Below are positions 1 to 6,900 of a DNA stretch of 11,694 bases, in pieces. How positions within the stretch are numbered: the stretch's first letter is position 1; every line of letters begins with the position of its first letter. The position numbers and the translations under genes were made by a program. This stretch comes from JADJQU01 sp035490315 (GTDB lineage: Bacteria > Planctomycetota > UBA1135 > GCA-002686595). The notes under the pieces are model-generated. The model was not told the origin of the DNA. It saw only the letters and a list, made by a program, of their open reading frames with translations, and did not search any database. Location: the NCBI GenBank assembly GCA_035490315.1, contig DATHET010000068.1, forward strand, positions 1 to 11,694. The letters are read 5' to 3'.

Positions 1-260
1 AGGCCGAAGTACAGCGGTGGGGGTAGGGTGCGGTAGATGTCGAGCCAGCTCTTCGGCTGGGGCGCGACGATCCGCAGGCCAGCTTCGACCAGCAGGGCGA
101 CGAGCAGGCAACCGGTCGCGAGCGCGAGCAGTCGAGTCGTCCAGAGGCGCACTCGCCCCCTCGACCTCGCCGCAATCGGGCCCTTCCCCGAGGCATCCGC
201 TCCCGACACGACAGGCCCGCGGTCAGCGGTTTGCGTTGCTGGCGTGATGCGGCTGGGCAT
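1..260 (-). CDS. N-terminal part of a single-pass membrane protein (truncated by window edge)
   Basis: Reading the minus strand from the ATG at 260 gives 86 uninterrupted codons running off the left edge. Residues 1-40 are polar and arginine-rich. Residues 42-64 form one hydrophobic helix (TRLLALATGCLLVALLVEAG). A short segment LRIVAPQPKSWLDIYR follows, and then a proline-rich stretch. The positive-inside rule puts the short tail in the cytoplasm and the missing bulk of the protein outside. A helix followed by (E)xGLRxxxP is common at the N-terminus of membrane-anchored SGNH/GDSL hydrolases and similar envelope proteins, but no catalytic motif lies within the window, so this is only a suggestion. 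A GTG at codon 37 is an alternative start that would remove most of the tail. The gene is divergent from the first JmjC-like gene across about 90 bp (261-349), where I see no clear promoter. Confidence 0.6.
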   Translation of the reverse strand, partial: MPSRITPATQTADRGPVVSGADASGKGPIAARSRGRVRLWTTRLLALATGCLLVALLVEAGLRIVAPQPKSWLDIYRTLPPPLYFG

Positions 261-349
261 GCGTGCGAGAGCTCGAGTGAAGCTTACACCGCGGGGTGCG
301 GCACAGCCGATACGGACAGGGCCAGCCATCCGGTTTGCAGGCGGTAGTC

Positions 350-1306
350 ATGTTAAGCTCGCCTGCAGACCACCCGCGCATTCCCAGCGCCGTACCCATG
401 TCGACGTACTCGCATCCCGGAATCTCCTTCGATCAGGGCAAGTTCGATCCCATGCGCATCATGGCGGTCACGCACACCCTGACCGAGCACCCGCTGCTCC
501 AGCTGCCCAAGCTGGTCGCGCTGTGCGGCCGGCTGGAGAAAGTGCGCTACCACGATGACCAGGCGAACGCCGGGACGAATTTCACCACCGCGCCCCAGAC
601 GAATGCGGCGAAGCGCTCGGCTTTGGAGACCATCTCGGACATCGAGAATGCGAAGGCCTGGCTGGCGCTCCACAACATCCAGATGGATGAGGAATACCGC
701 GGGCTCGTCGACGAGGTGCTCGACTCCGTGCGTTCCCGGGTCGAAGCCAAGGATCCGGGGATGCACGCTCGCGCCGGCTGGATCTTCGTCACTTCGCCGA
801 ACGCCGTGACGCCCTACCACATGGATCACGAGCACAACTTCATCCTGCAGATCCGCGGCACGAAGACCGTGCACGTGTTTCCGCCGCTGGACCGCGGGAT
901 CGTCACCGAAAGGTCGCTGGAGCTTTTTCATCACGACTGGTCGCGAGAGCTGGTCGTGTACGACAAGACCTTCGAGTCCAGGGCCTCGGTGCTCGAGCTG
1001 CGGCCTGGCATGGGCGGGTACATGCCGCAGACCTCGCCCCACTGGGTGCAGAATGGCCCCGAGGTCTCGGTCACGATCAGCTTCACCTACCACACGCGCG
1101 CCGTGCGGGAGCGCGAGCTGCTGCACAAGGGGAATTACAAGCTGCGCAAGTGGGGTCTCGCGCCGCGACCTGTGGGGCAGAGCCGGAGCATCGACGCGGC
1201 GAAGCTCCGCCTGTTCAGCGCCATGGAAGTTGGCGCGCGGATGCGACGGCGGTTGGGCGGAAAGCAATTGCAGGATCCGCGGAAGCTGGCCTACGCGGTC
1301 GGTTGA
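350..1306 (+). CDS. JmjC/cupin-like putative Fe(II)/2-oxoglutarate-dependent oxygenase (copy 1)
   Basis: This is a 318-residue soluble protein with no signal peptide. The core is a double-stranded beta-helix signature of the JmjC/cupin_8 type. The segment TPYHMDHEHNF carries the HxD pair H157/D159, K172 in RGTKTVHVFPP fits the 2-oxoglutarate-contacting lysine, and PHWVQNG supplies the distal metal ligand H231. The family includes protein and small-molecule hydroxylases, and related genes occur in polysaccharide and natural-product loci; the substrate here cannot be read. I chose the ATG at 350 because AGGCGG lies about 6 nt upstream. The ATG at 398 would give 302 residues and is also possible, since the similarity to the downstream paralogue begins after it. 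The GTG at 296 lacks support. The protein carries an extra segment (about residues 70-95) that differs from the paralogue. It is probably cotranscribed with the next gene, 75 bp downstream. Confidence 0.85.
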   Translation: MLSSPADHPRIPSAVPMSTYSHPGISFDQGKFDPMRIMAVTHTLTEHPLLQLPKLVALCGRLEKVRYHDDQANAGTNFTTAPQTNAAKRSALETISDIENAKAWLALHNIQMDEEYRGLVDEVLDSVRSRVEAKDPGMHARAGWIFVTSPNAVTPYHMDHEHNFILQIRGTKTVHVFPPLDRGIVTERSLELFHHDWSRELVVYDKTFESRASVLELRPGMGGYMPQTSPHWVQNGPEVSVTISFTYHTRAVRERELLHKGNYKLRKWGLAPRPVGQSRSIDAAKLRLFSAMEVGARMRRRLGGKQLQDPRKLAYAVG

Positions 1307-1381
1307 TGCCATGAGTCGAACGCAGCTCGACAAGGGCAGAGGCGCGGCGGCCCAGCGCGGCACCACGCGAGGCGTGGCCGC

Positions 1382-2329
1382 GTGAACACGCTCGGAAAGT
1401 TCATCGATCCCTCTCGCGCAGCGAGACTCGGACGGGATGCGCGGAGCCAGGAGCACTGGCTGGGACTCGGTCGCGAAGGCTTCGCGTGCGACTACGACCG
1501 CGAACCCTTCCTGGTGGAGCACAAGCTCGAGGCGCATCCCTTGCTCCAGCGCGATGAGCTCTTCGATCTGTGCCGGCGGCTTCCGCGTGATTCCATCGGG
1601 CTGCGATATGGGCAGGTTCCGGTGGAAGAGGACCTGGGAAACGCCTTCCGCCGCTATGGACTCGGCATCGATCTGGAAGATGCCCTGAAGCACTTCGAGG
1701 AGCGGGGCGCCTACATCGTGATCAACAATCCCGAGCGCGATTCCAGATACCGTGAACCGATCGAGCGCCTGCTGGGCGAGATCGCGGAGAGCACCGAGCA
1801 GCTCGATCCGGGCATCACCTGGTATTCGACCTATGTGTTCATCACGTCGCGCGAGGCGCTGACGCCTTACCACATGGACCGCGAGCTGAATTTCCTTTTC
1901 CAGGTCTGCGGCACCAAGCAGGTGAAGCTGTGGGACCCCGCGGACGACGAGGTGATGAGCCCTGCGCAAAAAGACGAGCTCCTGGCCTACGGCTCGCAAC
2001 TGCGGCCGCCTTACAAGGCTTCGTTCGAGTCGAAAGCGCGCGTGTTCGAGCTGCGGCCGGGCCTCGGGGTGCACCATCCCTTCATCGCGCCTCACGTCGT
2101 TCGCACCGAGTCCACGTTCTCCATATCACTGGCTCTGACCTACCGCACGCGCAGGACGGACATCTTGACCGCCGCCCATCGACTGAACCATGCCCTGCGC
2201 AAGCGCGGATGGACGCCGCGTTCAGTGGGCATCCATCCGACCCTGGATCGCACCAAGGCGACGCTGACGCGAGTGCTTCGGGGTTCTCGCGCGGCGGCGC
2301 GCGCCCTGGGGCACCTGGGCGGACGTTGA
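1382..2329 (+). CDS. JmjC/cupin-like putative Fe(II)/2-oxoglutarate-dependent oxygenase (copy 2)
   Basis: This 315-residue paralogue of the preceding gene shares its layout: an EHxLxxHPLLQ segment near the N-terminus, TPYHMDRELNF with the metal ligands H164 and D166, GTKQVKLWDP with the probable cosubstrate lysine K179, an FELRPG turn, and PFIAPHVV with the distal histidine H238. All residues expected for iron binding are present, so it is probably catalytic rather than a degenerate copy. The GTG at 1382 is the first start codon in the frame, with a weak AGGCG about 7 nt upstream. Its end is convergent with the SGNH hydrolase gene, 20 bp away, and no clear terminator hairpin lies between them. 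Divergence outside the metal site suggests that the two copies act on different substrates or positions. A role as a tailoring hydroxylase of the NRPS product is inferred only from the neighbourhood. Confidence 0.85.
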   Translation: MNTLGKFIDPSRAARLGRDARSQEHWLGLGREGFACDYDREPFLVEHKLEAHPLLQRDELFDLCRRLPRDSIGLRYGQVPVEEDLGNAFRRYGLGIDLEDALKHFEERGAYIVINNPERDSRYREPIERLLGEIAESTEQLDPGITWYSTYVFITSREALTPYHMDRELNFLFQVCGTKQVKLWDPADDEVMSPAQKDELLAYGSQLRPPYKASFESKARVFELRPGLGVHHPFIAPHVVRTESTFSISLALTYRTRRTDILTAAHRLNHALRKRGWTPRSVGIHPTLDRTKATLTRVLRGSRAAARALGHLGGR

Positions 2330-2349
2330 TTCGCGACGGCCGCTGCGCC

Positions 2350-3426
2350 TCAGGGCAGGAGTCGGAGCTCGGCTTCGATGAAGCGCGTCGCTTCTTCCGG
2401 GGTGATCGGACGCAGGGGCAGGTCGAAGCGCGCGATCAGCAGGTCCACCAGCGCCTGGGCCCATAAAACGTTCCAGACGAATCCCGCGTGCCCGTCCTCG
2501 AGCACCGCGTTGACGGGATCGTCGCCCTGCAGGTTCTTGACCTCGAGCTTGGAGCCGATCGCGACGCTCCGGTAGGCCGGCATGCCCTGCGCATCTCGCG
2601 AACCCCAGTGGGCAGCGAACCAGGCGCGATCATCGAAGAAGGCGATGCGCGGATCCGCCGCGGCGAGCCTGCGCAGCTCGTCGTCGAAGAAGTCCAGGCC
2701 CTTCTGGATGTTCAGGCATTCGACTCCTGAACGCCAGCGATCGAAGTACGGCGGATAATGCGAGTTGTCGAAGATTCCGACCACGACGATGCGCGTCTTG
2801 GGGCCATGCTCGTGGATCCGCTTGATGGAAGCCTGGATGCAATCGAGGCACTCCTGCATCGACGCTCGCACCGACGGAGCGCTCGGATCTTTTGCCAAGT
2901 GATCGATGGCGTCCGCGTAGCCGAAGCTCGTCACGCCGGCGCGGATCACCACCACGCCTGCCCGCCAGCCTTGCGGCGATTCATCCATCAGCGCCACCAG
3001 TCGCGGAGCCTGCCTCCAGTTCCCGTGGATCAGCTGCGTGGGCTGCGCTCCCGCGAAAGCGAAGTTGTGACGGAAGTCCTGCTTGCGCGGCGCGCGGCCG
3101 TGGACGCCGAACCAATCCATGATGCGCACGGCGGAGCTGCGGCTGCCCCACACCCCCCAGGTTCCCTGATCGATCTCGGGCCGCAGCTTGGAAAGCACCT
3201 CGGTCCATTGCAGCGTGGTCGCGTGGTACTTGCCACCGCGCCTGGCGCGGCCTTCCGGCCACCAGACATGGTCCTGGTAGGACTGACTGTCCGAATCGCC
3301 GAGGACGGCGAGCCTGAACCCTGTCCCGTTTCGGTCTGCCGCGTGGACGCGCGGCTCGAGCCAGACGATGACACGGGCCACCGCGAGGATGGCCAGGCAG
3401 GCAGCGCCCGCGATCAGAAGCAACAA
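2350..3426 (-). CDS. Membrane-anchored SGNH/GDSL-type hydrolase or acyltransferase
   Basis: This is a 358-residue protein. Residues 1-23 form a hydrophobic signal anchor (LLLIAGAACLAILAVARVIV) that places the enzyme outside the cytoplasm. Block I is LAVLGDSDSQSYQD, with the presumed nucleophile S45. NFAFAGAQ at 121-128 resembles the SGNH region that carries the block II glycine. DGHAG at 311-315 supplies the Asp/His of block V (D311, H313), followed by the usual helix FVWNVLWAQALVDLL. The typical GxND of block III is not evident; the equivalent strand reads VVVIRAGVTSFG, so the oxyanion site may be atypical. I chose a TTG start at 3426 because GAGGAG (3434-3439, read on the minus strand) sits 7 nt upstream; the ORF continues upstream but looks non-coding. 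Family members deacylate or acylate glycans and secreted metabolites; the substrate here is unknown. Confidence 0.75.
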   Translation of the reverse strand: MLLLIAGAACLAILAVARVIVWLEPRVHAADRNGTGFRLAVLGDSDSQSYQDHVWWPEGRARRGGKYHATTLQWTEVLSKLRPEIDQGTWGVWGSRSSAVRIMDWFGVHGRAPRKQDFRHNFAFAGAQPTQLIHGNWRQAPRLVALMDESPQGWRAGVVVIRAGVTSFGYADAIDHLAKDPSAPSVRASMQECLDCIQASIKRIHEHGPKTRIVVVGIFDNSHYPPYFDRWRSGVECLNIQKGLDFFDDELRRLAAADPRIAFFDDRAWFAAHWGSRDAQGMPAYRSVAIGSKLEVKNLQGDDPVNAVLEDGHAGFVWNVLWAQALVDLLIARFDLPLRPITPEEATRFIEAELRLLP

Positions 3427-3433
3427 GCGAACT

Positions 3434-3439
3434 CTCCTC
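3434..3439 (-). promoter_or_regulatory. Ribosome binding site fixing a TTG start for the SGNH gene
   Basis: On the minus strand GAGGAG lies 7 nt before TTG at 3426. It is the strongest Shine-Dalgarno match near this N-terminus. It places the start directly in front of the hydrophobic signal anchor, which is where such a protein should begin. The in-frame GTG at 3477 has no comparable site. Confidence 0.6.
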
Positions 3440-3985
3440 GCTCCGAGGTGTGACCGGTCTTCCGCGCTGAGCGCCACGTTCCCAAGGTAGCATCGACCTC
3501 GGGGACGTCTCCGCGTCCCGACGCCGCGGCCGAGCGCCGACTCGCGCGCCCGGAAATTACTTCCCACTGCCCCGGCCGCAATTGCGCCAGGCCCGCTTCT
3601 GGTGTCTACTTCAGACTGCCCGACTTGTGTTTTCCCCTGAGCGGGGGGTCGTCCTTGCCGTCGCCCCACGCTGAAGTCTTGCACCCCGGAGTCCTGTCGT
3701 AAGCCGAAGTTCCTCGCGCCGCTGAATTTTCGAGGGGGACCGCGCCGAAGAACGAGACTCTCGGCGGACTGCGTGTCGCACAGCGACCCGCGGGCCCACG
3801 GATTCTCCCGCAGGCGACTTCCGTTGCGCTTGCGATGACACTTGGACGCTCCCCCAGCCCATGGCCACAGCTCTTCCCGCCCCCAGACAGTCCCGACCCG
3901 CTCGCATGCCCGGCGCTCGGCTCGATTCATCGTTCTGTCCGCCTCTGGATCGCACGCGGACACATCTTCGGCCGGGACAACGGAC
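3440..3985. other. Divergent intergenic region between the SGNH gene and the NRPS
   Basis: This spacer should carry the promoters of both flanking genes. It contains open frames on both strands, but their conceptual proteins are low in hydrophobic residues, rich in Arg/Ser/Gly/Pro and resemble no family, so I treat it as non-coding. The perfect palindrome CGCAATTGCG lies at 3577-3586. On the minus strand TTGCGG (3581-3576), a 16-nt spacer and TAATTT (3559-3554) form a weak sigma70-like candidate promoter for the SGNH gene. No convincing promoter for the NRPS was found. Confidence 0.4.
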
Positions 3986-3989
3986 GGAG
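3986..3989 (+). promoter_or_regulatory. Ribosome binding site supporting the GTG start of the NRPS
   Basis: GGAG lies 8 nt before the GTG at 3998. The reading frame is open back to 3842, but the extra residues are low-complexity and unlike an NRPS N-terminus. This site therefore supports the shorter form. Confidence 0.5.
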
Positions 3990-3997
3990 CGCGGCGC

Positions 3998-6900
3998 GTG
4001 AGCAGTCAGCGAACCGTTCTCGGTGAAGGTGCGCAGGTCGAGCACGATCCCTTCGCAGGCGCTGCGCTCGCGCGCGTGGTGCCGACGACCGAGCCCCAGC
4101 GCGAAGTCTGGCTCGCGGATCGTCTGGGACGCGAAGCCCCGCTTGCTTTCAATGAATCCGTGAGCCTGAGATTCTCGGGCCCGCTCGACATCGAGGCCTT
4201 GCGCGGAGCCTTCCAGGACCTGGGTCTGAGGCACGAGTCCTTGCGCGCGACCTTGAGTGCCAATGGCGAGGGATTCTGCATCGCCAGCGCGATCGAGCTG
4301 GAATTCAAGCTGACCGAGCACGAAGGTCTCACCGGAGAGGGTCGCGAAGCCGCGCTCTCGGCGGCGCGGCACCGGGCGGTCGAAACTCCTTTCGTTCTCG
4401 AGCAGGGGCCGCTCTTCCGCGCGGAGCTGGTGCGCCTCGGCGTCTCGGACCACGTGTTGATCCTCTGCGCGCACCACATCGTGTGCGACGGCTGGTCCTT
4501 CGGCGTCTTGATCAAGGATCTCTCGCGGCTCTACCGCAAGCGTCTCGGTCATGACCCCGAAGCGCTGGAAGCTCCCGCTTCCTTCGGCGACTACGCGCTC
4601 GCGCAACGCGCCGCGGCGGGCGGGCCGGAGAGCGAGGCCGCCAGCGCCTATTGGCTGACGCGCTTCGCGGGCAGTCTGCCGGTTCTCGATCTGCCCACGG
4701 ATCGTCCGCGCGCTGCCTGGCGGACCTTCACTTCGCTGCGCGAAGACCACGACCTGGACGCGGATCTCATCGCGGCTCTGCGCATCGTGGGCAGCCGCAG
4801 CGGCGCCAGTCTGTTCGGCACCCTGCTGAGCGGCTTCGCAGCCCTGCTGCACAGGCTCAGCGGCTCGGAGGATCTGGTCATCGGCATTCCTGCCGCAGGG
4901 CAGTCGGTCGGGGGCTTCGACGGGCTCGTCGGCCACTGCGTCAACCTCTTGCCGCTGCGCATTCCGCTCGCCCACGACACGCCGATCAAGGCGGCCCTGG
5001 CGGCCACGCAGACGGCCGTGCTCGATGCCTACGAGCACCAGGAATGCACCTTCGGCAAGCTGCTCAAGAAGCTGTCGGTCGAGCGCGATCCAAGTCGGCT
5101 GCCGCTGGTCAGCGTCATGTTCAACGTGGACCGCGAGTTGGATGGAAACAATCCGGGCTTCCCCGGCCTCGCCGTCGAGGTCACCAGCAATCCGCGCAGC
5201 TTCGAGAACTTCGAGCTGTTCATCAACGCGGTGCAGACCGGCAAGGGCGTGCGGCTCGAGTGCCAGTACAACACGGACCTGTTCGACGCCGCGACGATCC
5301 GTCGCTGGCTGGCGTGCTTCGAGTGCATCCTGCGCGCGACCTGCGCTTCGACCGACGTGGCCGTGGGTGCCATCGAGCTGGTCGAAGGTGACGAGCGACG
5401 CTTGCTGGACACCTGGAACGACACGGCGCGGCCGTTCTCGCGCGGTGCGTTGGTGCACGAGCTGATCGAAGCACGGGTGAGCCGCGAGCCCGCAAGGGCG
5501 GCACTGCGCTGGAACAGCGAGCGGCTTTCCTATGCGGAGCTCGATGCCCGCGCGAATCGCATCGCGCGTTGTCTGCGCGCTCGCGGCATCCGGCGCGGCA
5601 CGCTGGTCGGGCTGCACCTTTCGCGGAGTCCGCAGATGCTCTGCGCTCTGCTCGGCATCCTCAAGGCCGGCGCGGCCTACGTGCCCCTGGACCCGTCGTA
5701 TCCCGCCGATCGCCTCGCCTTCATGATGGAGGACGCCGGCCTGAGCGTCCTGTTGACCGATTCTTCCTTGCCGCTGCCCGCGGAGTGGCCGCGCGAGCGG
5801 ACCCTGCTGCTCGACCTCGACCGCGCCGAGATCGCGGCTCAGCCAGCGACGAGTCTCGCTCGCGACGCGAGCTCGGCGGACGGCGAAGACTGCGCCTACG
5901 TCATCTACACCTCGGGATCGACCGGCAAGCCCAAGGGCGTCCGCGTCCCGCACCGCGCCGTCGTGAATTACCTGGAGTCGATCCGCGACGAGCCGGGCAT
6001 GACGGAGTCGGACCGACTGGTCGCCGTGACGACGCTTTCCTTCGACATCGCGGTCACGGAATTGATTCTGCCGCTGTGCGTCGGAGCGGAGATCGTCCTG
6101 GCCGCCCGCGAGGTGGCGATGGACGGCGAGCAGCTGCACAGGCTCGTGCAGGACAGCCAGGCCACGATCATGCAGGCGACGCCGTCCACCTGGCGCCTGC
6201 TGATCGGCGCTGGATGGACGGGCGGTCCTGGATTCAAGGTCCTGTGCGGCGGCGAGGCGTTGAGCGGCGACCTCGCGAACCTGCTGCTCGAGCGCACCGG
6301 TTCCCTGTGGAACATGTACGGTCCGACGGAGACCACGGTCTGGTCCACCTGCGCCCGCATCACCGACACGCGTGCCGGAATCACCATCGGCCGGCCGATC
6401 GCGAACACGACGGTCTGGATCCTCGATCCTCGCGGGCAACTTTGCCCCGTTGGCGTTCCAGGCGAGATCTGGATCGGGGGCGACGGCGTCACCCTCGGCT
6501 ACCTGAACCGTCCGGATCTGACGGCGGAACGGTTTCAGGCGGATCGCTTCTCCGCGAGTTCCGCGGGACGCCTGTACCGCACGGGAGATCGCGGGAGGTG
6601 GAAGTCTGACGGCTCGATCGAGCACCTCGGCCGACTCGACACGCAGGTCAAGGTTCGCGGATTCCGGATCGAGCTCGGCGAGATCGAAGTCCGGCTCGCG
6701 CTGCATCCGGAAGTGAAGCAGGCCGCGGTGATCGCTCGAGAGGACAGACCGGGCGACGTGCGACTCGTCGCCTACCTGGTGCCTCGCGCTGGAACGAGCC
6801 CGTCTGCCAGCGTGCTCAAGGCGCATCTCAAGCAGAGCCTGCCCGAGTACATGATTCCGCAGCATTTCGTGCTGCTCTCGGCGATCCCGCTGCTCCCCAA

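Noticed and set aside
1311..1385. A 24-codon ORF between the two JmjC-like genes whose TGA overlaps the GTG start of the second (GTGA), suggesting a translational-coupling leader.
   Set aside because: It is only the tail of a longer shadow frame, its peptide is Arg/Gly/Ala-rich, and no good ribosome binding site precedes its ATG. The overlap is probably chance.
353..2095. Minus-strand open frame of 580 codons opposite both JmjC-like genes.
   Set aside because: It spans two real plus-strand genes and the gap between them. Its internal repetition simply mirrors the plus-strand paralogues, and there is no family signature.
3842..3997. In-frame N-terminal extension of the NRPS by 52 codons from a TTG.
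   Set aside because: The extra residues are Ser/Arg/Ala/Pro-rich with no resemblance to a docking domain or C domain. The GTG at 3998 has a ribosome binding site and directly precedes the C1 domain.
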